A stretch of 64,000 nt of DNA, taken from Globisporangium splendens. Its lineage: Eukaryota > Oomycota > Peronosporomycetes > Pythiales > Pythiaceae. The notes under the pieces are model-generated. The model saw only the letters and a list, made by a program, of their open reading frames with translations. It searched no databases and had not been told where the DNA came from. The translations under genes were made by a program, and so were the position numbers. Positions 51,935 to 61,960 of this stretch are shown piece after piece. The stretch is from NCBI GenBank assembly GCA_006386115.1, contig VFIW01000042.1, positions 372,001 to 436,000 on the forward strand, given 5' to 3'. The first letter of the stretch is position 1; every line of letters begins with the position of its first letter.

Positions 51935-54522
51935 CCATCACGTAAATTAGCAAATACCCTGCGCATAGTAGGAGACTCCCACGCCCTACTGCCCGCATCC
52001 GCCATCACGTTCCCAGCTCCAGGAATATGGGACGCGGCGACGTAGAACTGGTGTTTCACTTCCAACAAGGCGAGAAGTCGAAGCAAAAGCTGGGCGAACG
52101 GGTTGCGGGTAAAGCGCTTGTTGTTCCAGGCGACTGCGGATGTGTTGTCGATCCACATGCGGACATGGGCTTCTGGGGAAGAACAGGGGCTCTTCCATAG
52201 GGAACCCCAGACAATTGCAGCAAACACGGTGCTCATCAGCTCACGAACATTGATACCAAAGTCACTCTTGAGACCGTCCTTGCACGCAGAGATCCGGCGG
52301 CGTTCATCCTCGTCGAATTTCACTTGGAGGTACTCTTTCCTTGCGGGGAAAACTGCGCATAGACCGAGATCACTCGCATCCATCCATATTTCGATTGTCA
52401 GGGATTGAGACCGTGCAAATCGCGCAAGCGGTAATCGGTTCAGGTATTGCGCTTGCAAAATGGCGCGAAACCAAAGGAGATCGCCGCGAGCATCTTCATG
52501 TACCACAACTTGGCTGTGTCGAGTTGTCATACGCTGGAGGGCCGCAAGTTGCTGGAAGAACGGCGCTGCAGGTTGGATACACGTGACCACATGCCGTAAT
52601 GATCCTAGTAGTTTGTTTAGGTGAACCCTGGATGTCGTTGGCGAGCGGAGCATATCAGTCACACGACCGAGTGCCTTTGCAATCTTGGCTGGTGGCATCG
52701 AGACCTCTTGCTTGATAAAATCCCAGTGCAGACCCAACGCAGATCCCACGCGCGCCCAACCGGTGAACTTGTCGTCATTGCAAGAGTCGGGCCCGAGGAC
52801 GTCAATCATCGCCTCGTGCAGCGACAACTCCGCTTCTGTTAGACGAGTACCCACATCAGGTTCAATACATATGTGGTCGTCGCACCACACTTTCCCGTCA
52901 AACAGTGAGAGCCCGGCCGGCGGCTGCTTCGTCCAGACAGGGGCAGACTGTGAGTGTAAATAATTGATGGCACCACCAGCGACCCAGTATTCAGCCGGAG
53001 AACGCGTCCAACCAAACGGGCAGGACAAATCAATCACTAGGATACCCAATTCTGGTATGGTGCCTGCGAAGCGCCCGACATGGTCGGCATGGATGTGGAT
53101 GTGGCGAAATGCCCCCGACACGTCACCGCACATGATTTTCGCTTGCCCAGGATGCTCTTCCTCCACTTTCAAGAATCGCAGTGCCAACGCGCGGGCGCCA
53201 TCGTACGTTATTTTCACAGTGGCGTCCTGCTGCGTCAAATCGTTCAGGGATCCTCCGGCTGGGAACGAGAGGTCGTGAATAACACGGGCATCTTCAGCAA
53301 GGTCGAGATCCCCTTTCTGGACTGCACCAAACGGACTACAGAATACTCCCTCGAGGGTGTCTAAGAGGCTGATGTCGAGGACGAGGTATCGATTTGCGTC
53401 CTGTCCCTTGCGGATATTCTTGATGATAACGTTCATTGCTCTTGTCGCTGACGCATGGTTCTTTGGCGGTCGATGCTGAGTCGGGAAACTGCCTGTCCAC
53501 TGCGGCTCCACTCCAAAGTTCACAATAGTTTCCCACTTGTGCCTATGCTCGTACGCTTCCCACGCCTTAACGTGTTTCGGTACCTCCAGCGCTTTGTTCG
53601 GGTGTGAGTCCGCAGCAGTTTCTCCGCGAAGGAGCCGAACGAATTGCGGTAGTGGCATCTCGGATCGTTTCAAAAATGTACTGTAGGCGCCTTGTTTGTT
53701 GCAGTCGATGCGGTAGCGCCTTTTACCACCTTCGATGTCAAAACGCGGGCATTCTGTCGGAGAACTGACTTGGAATTGCGACAGGGCATTCGCCAGCCGC
53801 TCGGATATGACAAACTGGTGATGCGCAAGCAATCTTTCACGAACACGAGTGTTGCACTCCAATCTCCTGCGTCGCGACAAAAGGAAGGAATCGCTGTTGG
53901 GTTGGTTGACGGGGGGTCTGCGCCGTCGTCCTATCTCGGTCAGCATTCTGTCGTCAATCATCTCCGCGTAACAGTGGCCGCTGAAGTCAGCGGACAGACC
54001 CTGCTCAGATATGAGTGAAGCAGACGTCGGCGAGTTGCTGTCACTTCCACACATATTTGCCGCCTGCGCTCGACGCACGGCATCACGGTGGATACCGTCG
54101 TGTGCTGCGGCTTCTGAGACTGAAGTCAAAGGCTTGCAGCCATCCAGAAAACTTGACGCCGTCTGTGCTCGACGCTCGGAGCCACAAGTGACAACGACGT
54201 GTGCTACGGCTTCTGAGGTTGATGCCATTGGCTTGCAGACACCCAGAAAACTTGTTTGCACGAACACACCGTGTTTGGTATCCTGTTGGTCACGAAATCG
54301 CGGGATAGCGCCAGGAGGTAGTACATTCGTCTCGCCACGGCTTCGGCAAGCAGAGACCGGAGAACTCGCACTTTCCTGGGAGCTGCTTCCAGTGAGCGCG
54401 CATGATGGTACCGCCCAGCAGTTACCACCGCTTGTTGTGGAAGACGCAGTTGGTGCTGTAGCTACCTGGAGACCTTGTCGGGAGAGTTGGGACTGCCGAG
54501 GTGCCATCCTCTCTTCCTTCAC
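51856..54522 (-). CDS. Reverse transcriptase/RNase H of the DIRS-like element
   Basis: 888 codons, uninterrupted. An N-terminal third without known motifs leads into the reverse transcriptase: RVIHDLSFPAGGSLNDLT, CGDVSGAFRHIHIH, DLSCPFGWTRSPAEYW, and the catalytic VWCDDHICIEPD. RNase H follows: IEIWMDASDLGLCAVF, ELMSTVFAAIVWG, MWIDNTSAVAWNNK, HIPGAGNVMADAGSR. Acidic catalytic residues are visible in both domains. It starts 12 bp after the gag stop in the same frame. It is the only part of this element without a break. Confidence 0.88.
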   Translation of the reverse strand: MKEERMAPRQSQLSRQGLQVATAPTASSTTSGGNCWAVPSCALTGSSSQESASSPVSACRSRGETNVLPPGAIPRFRDQQDTKHGVFVQTSFLGVCKPMASTSEAVAHVVVTCGSERRAQTASSFLDGCKPLTSVSEAAAHDGIHRDAVRRAQAANMCGSDSNSPTSASLISEQGLSADFSGHCYAEMIDDRMLTEIGRRRRPPVNQPNSDSFLLSRRRRLECNTRVRERLLAHHQFVISERLANALSQFQVSSPTECPRFDIEGGKRRYRIDCNKQGAYSTFLKRSEMPLPQFVRLLRGETAADSHPNKALEVPKHVKAWEAYEHRHKWETIVNFGVEPQWTGSFPTQHRPPKNHASATRAMNVIIKNIRKGQDANRYLVLDISLLDTLEGVFCSPFGAVQKGDLDLAEDARVIHDLSFPAGGSLNDLTQQDATVKITYDGARALALRFLKVEEEHPGQAKIMCGDVSGAFRHIHIHADHVGRFAGTIPELGILVIDLSCPFGWTRSPAEYWVAGGAINYLHSQSAPVWTKQPPAGLSLFDGKVWCDDHICIEPDVGTRLTEAELSLHEAMIDVLGPDSCNDDKFTGWARVGSALGLHWDFIKQEVSMPPAKIAKALGRVTDMLRSPTTSRVHLNKLLGSLRHVVTCIQPAAPFFQQLAALQRMTTRHSQVVVHEDARGDLLWFRAILQAQYLNRLPLARFARSQSLTIEIWMDASDLGLCAVFPARKEYLQVKFDEDERRRISACKDGLKSDFGINVRELMSTVFAAIVWGSLWKSPCSSPEAHVRMWIDNTSAVAWNNKRFTRNPFAQLLLRLLALLEVKHQFYVAASHIPGAGNVMADAGSRAWESPTMRRVFANLRDGWTQVTVPLISRKLSAVWARCSVQEL

Positions 54523-54534
54523 ATCTCGGCACCT

Positions 54535-54968
54535 TCACAGGTCTTTGAATTCCTCGCGGATGCCTCCATAATTCTTTTCGATGAACGCCTTGACGACCGA
54601 TGGCAGGCGATGCGGCTTGAAATGTCATCTGTAGTGAAACACGCAGTCTGTTCCTTTCCCGCGGCACGAATTCCTCGCGAGGTACTTCATGCACAACGAC
54701 TTGCCGTTGTGCGATGGAAGTGCGTTGATGATGTGTTCTGGTACCCGGGGGCTGAGTCGTACTTGATTGGCTCCATTCGTCCTGCGCACAGTCTCCTCGT
54801 TCGTTGCGGGTCGTGCCAGGAGAGCCTCCTTCTGCAGTCGAAGACGATTCAAAGTGTTGCTGGTAATTGAATTGAACACTTCCACGTACGATGGGTGGGA
54901 AACACTGAACTCGGACTTCACAACACTTGCAGTGGCCACATCACCATGTACTAGGAAAGTTCGGAATT
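54535..54968 (-). pseudogene. Gag-like frame of the DIRS-like element, C-terminal part
   Basis: Continues the frame interrupted by the Ty3/gypsy insertion; 54964-54968 is the target duplication. It holds SVSHPSYVEVFNSITSNTLN and a Cys/His cluster (CMKYLARNSCRGKGTDC...H) like a zinc-binding knuckle. A TGA at 54625-54627 interrupts it, after which HFKPHRLPSVVKAFIEKNYG continues to the terminal TGA at 54535-54537. Joined at the target site, the two halves of gag are one base out of register. Confidence 0.75.
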
Positions 54969-55618
54969 GTAAAAGGGCGCTGTTCCAAACAGTCCCTTAA
55001 ACACGGCACACACGCTTGTGCCAGAGGAAGCGTCTCCCGACTTGGAGGGAGAGAAGACGACTTGAGTACTTGAGGGTAAAATTGCAACTGAATTAAAAAT
55101 GCTTATGGTTCCTGTCGCTACTTGTAAATGAACCCCAAGGGCTCCTAGAGGTTTTATAACTAAAACCTAAACATACACAATAAAACCTATGAATCTGATA
55201 TATAAAACCTTGGGTACACTGAGGTTGAACCCACGAGATCTTCGAGAAGCTTGAACTTGAAGTCCCGTGGAAAATTCCCTGCAAAGTGATTGGCTACAGC
55301 CACTCACTTTAGGTGGCAGAGACACGTTGGTCTCATCACCAGTGCAGTTTCCCAAGTAGGAACCATCACTCAGTACTTGATTAGTACATGGATGTCATCA
55401 CTCTGTACTGATTAGTACATGTGAACAACATTCTGCACTGATCAGCACAGAGAGCGCTCGTGACGTCATGGGATGACGTCACATGTGCATGTGGGGATTG
55501 TCGTACCGTAATCCCTTTGTTGTTTGTCTCTCCACAATGCACACTGAAGGTGGTGTGTGGCACACTAAATCTGGGAACAGATCCACCTTCATGTAATGGC
55601 TAGGTATAGCCCATTACA
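54969..55618 (-). repeat. 3' LTR of the full-length chromovirus
   Basis: 650 bp. The low-coordinate 110 bp (U5 end in sense) reads TGTAAAAGGGCGCTGTTCCA and TTGTGCCAGAGG, as in the copy 2 LTR and unlike its own partner LTR at 61961-62611. Confidence 0.95.
55374..55481 (-). promoter_or_regulatory. Palindrome cluster in U3 with two TGACGTCA boxes
   Basis: Two TGACGTCA (CRE/ATF-type) octamers five bases apart at 55461-55481, and three degenerate palindromes of the form GTACTGATTAGTAC within the preceding 90 bp. The cluster lies 137-245 bp from the LTR 5' end, where U3 enhancers are expected. It is present in all four LTRs (27459-27479, 30095-30115 and 62454-62474 for the octamer pair). Confidence 0.55.
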
Positions 55619-56756
55619 TCATCCCCTCCTTAAAGTCACAAGTACCTTGCGTACTTTTGCAGACCTTTCGGAGCAGTTCACTTTCCAATCGGCCATGAAG
55701 CGACCAAGTGACCAAGTGAACCAAGGTGAAGAACGTCCGTTGTCCAAGCGACAGCAGACAGCTCCAGAACTCTTCGACATATCTCCCATTCTGAAGAAGA
55801 AGGGGGATCTCGAGTTCTACAAGGAGCGGTTCTTCAGTTGGCGTCGGATCAACAATCGTGATCCGAACCAACCCATCGCAGCCCAGAGAGACTCATGGCG
55901 AACGTTTGTTCGTCTTGAGAACGAGAACCAAATGGAGCGTCTTCTTCGTCGCGGCAACGCTCGTGCCGAAAGAAGAACTCCTGCTGACGACAGAGCGAAT
56001 CCCAGCTCTGGTCGTCGTAGTGTCGCTCCTGGCGACGCTACAAGCGGTTCTCGTAGCTGCGGACCACGTCGGGAACATCAGACTCCATCGTCTGCCGTGG
56101 TTCCCACGTGTCCGAGCTCGGTGGATATCCACGCCACCGAACTCTGTAGAAGCGTTGAGGACTCAACCGCTTCTTCCCACGAGTCTGTCGATCCTCATGA
56201 TCAACAATCGACTCAACCACCCAGCGATGATCTCCCTGAGAGTCTATCAATGGGGGTGGGGCTGAACGCGAAAACGATTGAGCGACTCTGGAAGTGGAAG
56301 AGTGCTCATCGCGCTCAGATTGAGACACTGGAAGTTCGCGATGCGATCCTTTCGGATCGGTGCGAGAGCCTCGAGGACCAAGTGAAGGAGCAGGAGTCGC
56401 GGATCGACTCGCTGACCTTTGGTCCCGCCCAGTATCGGGCTTTGGAGTCCCGTTTCGAGCAACGGTTCGAGCAAGTCCAGGGCGAACTTGAGCGACTCCA
56501 AAAGGCTGAGAAGGCTCGTGAAATGCATCACGAACGTCTACTGCGCTCTGTGGAAGAGGCAGGGACGGCTCTTGAGGTACTCCGCAAGGAGTATAACTCG
56601 CGCCTTCTCGTGCTGGAAGCTGTGAAGGAGGAGTCCTTCGATGTGCTTCAGCGCCTTTACGCCGAGAAGAATCTCCAAAGCGATGAGCTGTTTGCTCTTC
56701 GCAATCAAGTGGAGAGTCTTCAAGATCAGCTTGATCGTTTGCGGAAGATCTCGTAG
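55596..56756 (+). CDS. Antisense coiled-coil frame of the chromovirus
   Basis: 386 codons on the strand opposite to gag-pol, starting inside the last 23 bp of the 3' LTR; a second in-frame ATG at 55695 lies just outside. The N-terminal part is basic (MKRPSDQVNQ, PLSKRQQ, RLLRRGNARAERR) and could hold a nuclear signal. The middle is Ser/Pro-rich and disordered. Residues of about 235-386 are strongly heptad-like (FEQRFEQVQGELERLQKAEK, LYAEKNLQSDELFALRNQ), predicted coiled coil. It overlaps the pol C terminus from 56038. The 3' part is kept open in copy 2. Antisense frames near the 3' LTR are known in some plant Ty3 elements; whether this one is expressed is unknown. Confidence 0.55.
   Translation: MARYSPLHHPLLKVTSTLRTFADLSEQFTFQSAMKRPSDQVNQGEERPLSKRQQTAPELFDISPILKKKGDLEFYKERFFSWRRINNRDPNQPIAAQRDSWRTFVRLENENQMERLLRRGNARAERRTPADDRANPSSGRRSVAPGDATSGSRSCGPRREHQTPSSAVVPTCPSSVDIHATELCRSVEDSTASSHESVDPHDQQSTQPPSDDLPESLSMGVGLNAKTIERLWKWKSAHRAQIETLEVRDAILSDRCESLEDQVKEQESRIDSLTFGPAQYRALESRFEQRFEQVQGELERLQKAEKAREMHHERLLRSVEEAGTALEVLRKEYNSRLLVLEAVKEESFDVLQRLYAEKNLQSDELFALRNQVESLQDQLDRLRKIS
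55619..55631 (-). other. Polypurine tract
   Basis: On the minus strand AAGGAGGGGATGA directly abuts the 3' LTR, the expected primer for plus-strand DNA synthesis. Confidence 0.85.
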
Positions 56757-57840
56757 GATCCGCTGATCCGCTTGGAAGGTAAGGCTTTAGTCTACCCACA
56801 TAAAATGTAGGGTGTAGACGCATGCGTGTAGGTATGTCTAGCGTATAGGCATCACCATTGCATTTCACTACCTTGAACGGTCCAATGAACCTTGGCAGAA
56901 GCTTCGAGCTTCCCAAGTTGGACACTGCATGTTCAGGCAGGTTCGCCGTGCTAAGCAATACAAGATCATTGATCTTATAAACTTGCTTGTTCTTCCTTCC
57001 GCTCTTGTCTGCTTGTTCCTTTTGCAGATCCTGAGCCTTCGCGATTGCGTCTCGAACAAACCTCACAACGGCTTGTCTCCTCACAACAAAGTCATCGACT
57101 TGCTGCTCTTCACGACTTGTTAGGTCGTCGAGGGGTTTCATCGAGTCAAAATTGGCTTTTAACTCGGCAACAGCATTCAGGTCATACGACGACTGCGGCT
57201 TATTGCCTTTAGCCGGAGTCCCTCCCCCACTTAAGGTAGAGACCTCACCCATTATGGAAGCAGGCACTCGAGGATGAATGCCATAGTTCACATAAAATGG
57301 AGAGTGACCTGTCGAGACATGCGTGGAGTTGTTCAACGCAAACTCGGCAAGAGGGAGAAACTCACTCCACTCTTTGAAAGACGTTGCGTAGCTGCGCAAC
57401 ACGTCTTCAAGGACACGATTCACTCGTTCAGTTTGACCATCCGTTTCAGGATGTGCCGCTGTTGACATGGACAACTTGGTGTCCAGAAGTCCGAACAGTG
57501 CACGCCAGAACTTGGACGTAAACCGAGTGTCACGGTCAGACACGATCTCAACGGGCAGGCCATGCAGACGGAATACGACGTCTACAAAGACCTTGGCCGT
57601 CATTTCGGCTGAGATCTTGTCCGAAACAGGCGCAAGATGGACCATCTTGCTGAATCGGTCCACAAACACAAGGATGCCATTGCGTCCGTGTTTGTCTCTT
57701 GGAAGTCCGAATATGAAATCCATACTCACAGACTTCCAACTGTCCGATGGGACAGCCAATGAACGAAGTGGTGCCTGAGTGGAACCAGAAGGTTTCACTC
57801 GTTGGCAGATCTCGCAAGTCCTCACATACTTGCGACCCAC
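56038..57840 (-). pseudogene. Integrase and chromodomain part of pol (after frameshift)
   Basis: 600 codons in a frame one base off from the upstream pol. It has CEICQRVKPS (second half of the zinc motif), the DDE core (SMDFIFGLP, VSDRDTRF, ETDGQTERVNR), FYVGRLKPYLP of the integrase C terminus, then about 150 residues of Ser/Pro/Arg-rich linker, and a chromodomain at the very end (WVVESIVDHE, YRVRWRGYPPSSDTWEP). Chromodomains direct integration to particular chromatin. The linker is the part overlapped by the antisense frame. Copy 2 shows an extra A near 57834 that would put this part in frame. Confidence 0.9.
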
Positions 57841-60800
57841 TTGTACATGTGTGGCCAGTAGTAATCCCGGGAAAGACTGAGAAACGTTTTCTCACGTCCG
57901 AGATGGCCACCCGAAGGACTGTCATGGTACTCATACAAGAGTCGATGACGCAGACCTTCGTCGTTGGGAACAACAACCCTTGCTGTATCCCCTTGTTCAA
58001 CCGCGTAGTACAACAACCCATTGTGTACTCGGAAGCGGTGAACTCGCGACCTTGTGCGCGACGGAAGACCTTGCAGTGCTTTGTCCGAAGGGTCCTTGAA
58101 ATACTTCAACAAGTCCTGACATGTTTCGTCAGACTTGTACCCTTCGACGATCTCTTCTCGCACTGTAGTCGTTGCTTGCACTGCGATCGCTTGAATGTCT
58201 TCACAGAGTCGACACGCTCCGTCCGTGTCTTCACTCTTGGTCTTCGGATCATAGTCCGGACGTCTTGACAGCGCATCGGCTAAGATGTTCGTCTTGCCTG
58301 GCTTGTAGTGTACAACGAAGTTGTACTCTGCAAAGAAAGAGAACCATCTCGCCATTCTTTGCGACAAATGAGGAGTCTTCACTGCCGTACGCAGCGACGC
58401 ATGATCTGTGTAGATCGCAAAGCGCTCCTCGCCAAGCAGATACACACGGAACTTGACCAAAGAATACTTCATCGCAAGAAGTTCTTTGTCATGAACTGGG
58501 TAGTTCCGTTCTGCGGGTCGGAGTTGTCGTGACTGATACGACACAACTCGCTCATGACCCTCATCATCGTGTTGCATCAAGGCGCAACCGATGGCATAGT
58601 CGCTTGCATCGCAAACCACATGAAAAGGCTTGTCGTGGTTTGCAATTGCCAGCACGGGAGCTTCTCGCAGACTCCTCTTCACTTCGGCAAATGCCATTTG
58701 GTGGTCACTGGACCACTCCCACTCAATGTCCTTCTTCAGGAGCTGTGTGAGGGGTTGCACCAACGCTGCATAATTGCGCGTGTACTTGTGCAAGTAGTTG
58801 GCCAGACCCAACCATTGTCGTAGCTGTTTGACGTTCTGAGGCACAGGCCAATCGTCAATAGCTTTGACCTTCTCCGGATCAACTCGAACGCCATGCTTTC
58901 CCACAAAGCAGCCGAGAACGGGGATCTCTGGTGCAAAGAATATGCACTTCTTCAGGTTAGCGTAGAGCTTGTTCTCTCGCATGACCTGAAAGACTTGACG
59001 GAGATGGTCAAGATGAGCATCAACGTCAGACTTTTCACCCGTGGTTTTACTATGAACGAAAATATCGTCAAAGTAACTCGGTGCAAACCCTCTCAATGGA
59101 CGAAGTAAATTCGTGACCATCCTATTGAAAGTCGCAGGAGCGTTCTTCAGTCCCTGTGGCATCACTAACCATTCCCACAGCATACCACTCGGGGTACTCA
59201 CTGCAGTTAGTGGTACATCATCTTCGCGCATTCGAATCTGATAGAACCCATCTTTCAGATCGATAGCACTGAAGACAGTACTGCCAACCATTCCATCAAG
59301 GATCATATCCTTGCGTGGAACCGGAGTTTGGGCTGGAATGGTAGCGTCGTTCAGCTTGTTGAAAGCGTGAACGATGCGCCAACCACCAGTTGCCTTCTTC
59401 ACACAGAAGGTTGGGCTGCAATGTGGAGACTTGCTCTCTCGCACATGCCCAGCCTTAGCACGTTGCGCAAAGAACTCGTCGATCGCAACTACTTGTTCTC
59501 TTGGCAACGGCCACTGCCGTGTGATACAATACTTCGTGCCAGGAAGTATGTCAATCTCATGACGAACGCCTCTATCGAATGGCAGTTCGTCCGGCACCTT
59601 GTCTGGGAATATGTCCTCATATTCCTTGACAAGTTCATACACGGGGTTCTTCTTGAGAGCATCCCATGACTGCTCCTCGAACCTTTCCTTCCGTGTCTTC
59701 TCATCGAACACTTCAGCCTCCGTTGCTGATACTGTGTTGATGTCTTCTGCATCGTCAACATCGACGATCATGCAGACCTGCGAAATTTCGCCTTTCGCTA
59801 GGCTACGCTTCAGCGTCTTCTTGCTCATCCATGGCAAGGAAATCAACTCTTCAACAGAGCTTGGAGGATTTTCAATCTTCACGTGACGGATTACATCCAC
59901 GTCACCATCTTCATTGTAGACCGCGATATTCGCAAACTCGCTTGAAATGTCTTGTGCTTGGACACTTCCTTCGTCACCGTAACTTGTACCTTGATCAGGG
60001 GCACACGGGACACTCTTCTTGCTGGTCTTCTTCTTCTTCTCTCGGGATGGCTCTTCGGCTCTTTTCCCATTCGTTTCTTCCACGCACATCGCCTCACTCT
60101 TAGGGTCGATGGCAAAGGAGACAGTCTTTTTCTGGCGCCTGACTGCTCCACCTCCAGTAGTCTTCTTCAAGATGGGTACCGCTCGTGAACATGGGGGGCC
60201 ATCGCACACCGCAATATCACGAGGGTCATCCGGGATCTCTTCCACAGATGTATACACCCACACCACTTCATCCGTTGTTGTGCAGCACAAGTCAACATCA
60301 CGTGACTTGTCAACGGAGATCTTCATCTTCATCCAGTCAATGCTAGGTTGATAACGCTTCAACCATGGCATGCCCAGAATCAGATCAAACTTGTCATCGA
60401 GGTCGAGTAGAATAAACTCGTCTTCACCTCGGAAATCTTCACACTTCATTGCCAAGCGCACCACGCGCTTTGGCATCTTCACAGTTGACCCGTTGGCCAA
60501 CCGGATAACCATCGTCTTGTCTTCATTCGCATCAGGCATTGGTACTTTATGCCTGACGATCACTTCATTTCGAACAAAATTGTTCGACGCACCAGTGTCA
60601 ACCAAAGCACGCAGAGGCGTTGCAATACCGTCTACATGAACTTTGAGAACGATCAAACTTGACGTTTGACTGACACTGTTCTCCCTCGTGGAAACTGCAT
60701 GTGCATCATGCACATTGGGGCCAGAGTCCTGTGTTTCCACAACATCCACAGTCCTCTTTTCCGGGCCAGTAGGAGGCCCCGCCCCTACTGTCCATTCCCG

Positions 60801-60944
60801 TTTTTTGGCCCAGGTGACCGATCGAACCGACGACCGTAAGAACGATCGTGGTTGTTCGAACGAGCACCCTGTGTCGTTTGCCGACCCGGCAAAGACACTT
60901 TGCAGTTCCGAGCGAAGTGACCTGACTTCCCGCAACGGAAACAC
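57822..60944 (-). CDS. Pol of the full-length chromovirus: protease, RT, RNase H
   Basis: 1,040 codons, with no ATG at the start and overlapping gag by 160 bp in the -1 frame, so it is probably made by ribosomal frameshifting. Protease has DTGA at about residue 116. Reverse transcriptase has MPQGLKNAPATFNRM and the YFDD box at about 624-627. RNase H starts near 778 (CDASDYAIGCALMQ) with IYTDHASLRTA. The integrase zinc region begins (HRLLYEYHDSPSGGHLGREK), but the frame terminates at 57822 after YKWV because one base is missing relative to copy 2. Confidence 0.93.
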   Translation of the reverse strand: MFPLREVRSLRSELQSVFAGSANDTGCSFEQPRSFLRSSVRSVTWAKKREWTVGAGPPTGPEKRTVDVVETQDSGPNVHDAHAVSTRENSVSQTSSLIVLKVHVDGIATPLRALVDTGASNNFVRNEVIVRHKVPMPDANEDKTMVIRLANGSTVKMPKRVVRLAMKCEDFRGEDEFILLDLDDKFDLILGMPWLKRYQPSIDWMKMKISVDKSRDVDLCCTTTDEVVWVYTSVEEIPDDPRDIAVCDGPPCSRAVPILKKTTGGGAVRRQKKTVSFAIDPKSEAMCVEETNGKRAEEPSREKKKKTSKKSVPCAPDQGTSYGDEGSVQAQDISSEFANIAVYNEDGDVDVIRHVKIENPPSSVEELISLPWMSKKTLKRSLAKGEISQVCMIVDVDDAEDINTVSATEAEVFDEKTRKERFEEQSWDALKKNPVYELVKEYEDIFPDKVPDELPFDRGVRHEIDILPGTKYCITRQWPLPREQVVAIDEFFAQRAKAGHVRESKSPHCSPTFCVKKATGGWRIVHAFNKLNDATIPAQTPVPRKDMILDGMVGSTVFSAIDLKDGFYQIRMREDDVPLTAVSTPSGMLWEWLVMPQGLKNAPATFNRMVTNLLRPLRGFAPSYFDDIFVHSKTTGEKSDVDAHLDHLRQVFQVMRENKLYANLKKCIFFAPEIPVLGCFVGKHGVRVDPEKVKAIDDWPVPQNVKQLRQWLGLANYLHKYTRNYAALVQPLTQLLKKDIEWEWSSDHQMAFAEVKRSLREAPVLAIANHDKPFHVVCDASDYAIGCALMQHDDEGHERVVSYQSRQLRPAERNYPVHDKELLAMKYSLVKFRVYLLGEERFAIYTDHASLRTAVKTPHLSQRMARWFSFFAEYNFVVHYKPGKTNILADALSRRPDYDPKTKSEDTDGACRLCEDIQAIAVQATTTVREEIVEGYKSDETCQDLLKYFKDPSDKALQGLPSRTRSRVHRFRVHNGLLYYAVEQGDTARVVVPNDEGLRHRLLYEYHDSPSGGHLGREKTFLSLSRDYYWPHMYKWVASM

Positions 60945-61834
60945 TTCCCATCGTTGCGAGGACGCTCATTTCCAGGCGTGGAAATGTACGAGATATCCAT
61001 AGGCTCGGGACCATCATGCGCAACATTCGATTGCCGCATTGGTCTCGACGCAAACCCTTGGAACTTCGCTTGCTTCATGCTAAACTCTTCTTGCATGGCA
61101 CGTTCAATGGCTTCGTCCAGCGTCTTGGGATACTCGCGGAACAGTTGGTTCCGAATCGGACCATCGTTCAGACCCGCCATGAACGTCACAACTTGCGTCG
61201 AAACGTCAATCGGCTCGTCAACGATGCTCGATACCAAGTAGCGAGCACGTTGTGCATACGAGTGAAGGTCGAAACGGCCTTGACGAAGCTTGAGGAACTC
61301 GGCGCGCGCACGGAACTCGCTCTGCGGAGGTTCAAACGCCTTCTTGAGTTCGGTCTTGAAGTCTTCGTAGCTGTAGAAGCAGTTTGGATCCGACAAACGC
61401 TTCCCATAAGCCCAGCTCTTTGCACGACCCGCAAGGTTGGACATCGCGAACAACACTTGCTGCGAAGGGTCTCGCAGTTGTCTTGCAGTGATGGCTGCAT
61501 CCAACTCGACGAACCATCGCGAGAGGGGTTCGTTCTCTCCGCCGCGATACGGAGAGACGTCAAGCTTCAATGGCACCGTCCTGAATGAGGAAACAGGGGT
61601 TGCGACCTGCTTCCGGGAGGACATGATCTCGTGGTGCATGAAGCTGACCACCGCGCTCTTCTGGTCTTCCGGAGACGCCGATCGAAGCAGACTGACCACA
61701 GCAGCCTCTCCGATGACATCTCGCATGCGCTCAAGCGCCATCCACTCATGAGAAGACAAGTGAGGGAAACCCTCAATAGTCAACTCGACAGTTTCCGGTA
61801 CTGCTGGACCGAGTGGGGTTCCTGTAGCATCCAT
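60785..61834 (-). CDS. Gag of the full-length chromovirus
   Basis: 349 residues from ATG at 61834. The capsid-like region carries SRWFVELDAAITARQLRDPSQ, and the nucleocapsid part ends in one CCHC knuckle (CFRCGKSGHFARNC) followed by a basic tail. It is close in length and sequence to gag of copy 3. The frame is intact. Confidence 0.94.
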   Translation of the reverse strand: MDATGTPLGPAVPETVELTIEGFPHLSSHEWMALERMRDVIGEAAVVSLLRSASPEDQKSAVVSFMHHEIMSSRKQVATPVSSFRTVPLKLDVSPYRGGENEPLSRWFVELDAAITARQLRDPSQQVLFAMSNLAGRAKSWAYGKRLSDPNCFYSYEDFKTELKKAFEPPQSEFRARAEFLKLRQGRFDLHSYAQRARYLVSSIVDEPIDVSTQVVTFMAGLNDGPIRNQLFREYPKTLDEAIERAMQEEFSMKQAKFQGFASRPMRQSNVAHDGPEPMDISYISTPGNERPRNDGKCFRCGKSGHFARNCKVSLPGRQTTQGARSNNHDRSYGRRFDRSPGPKNGNGQ

Positions 61835-61940
61835 GTCCCAGACAAGGATGCTCGCAGGGTCTTCGGTCTTGGACAGGAATGCGCGACGTGCTCAAAGCCG
61901 CGTCGTCAAACCTTTTCGCTTCACTGGGTCGCTGGAAGGA

Positions 61941-61958
61941 CCGCTCGAAGTGCTACCA
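61941..61958 (-). other. Primer binding site
   Basis: On the minus strand TGGTAGCACTTCGAGCGG begins two bases after the 5' LTR and would pair with the 3' end of a tRNA ending GCTACCA. The same site stands beside the LTRs of copies 2 and 3. I could not assign the tRNA. Confidence 0.8.
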
Positions 61959-61960
61959 GG

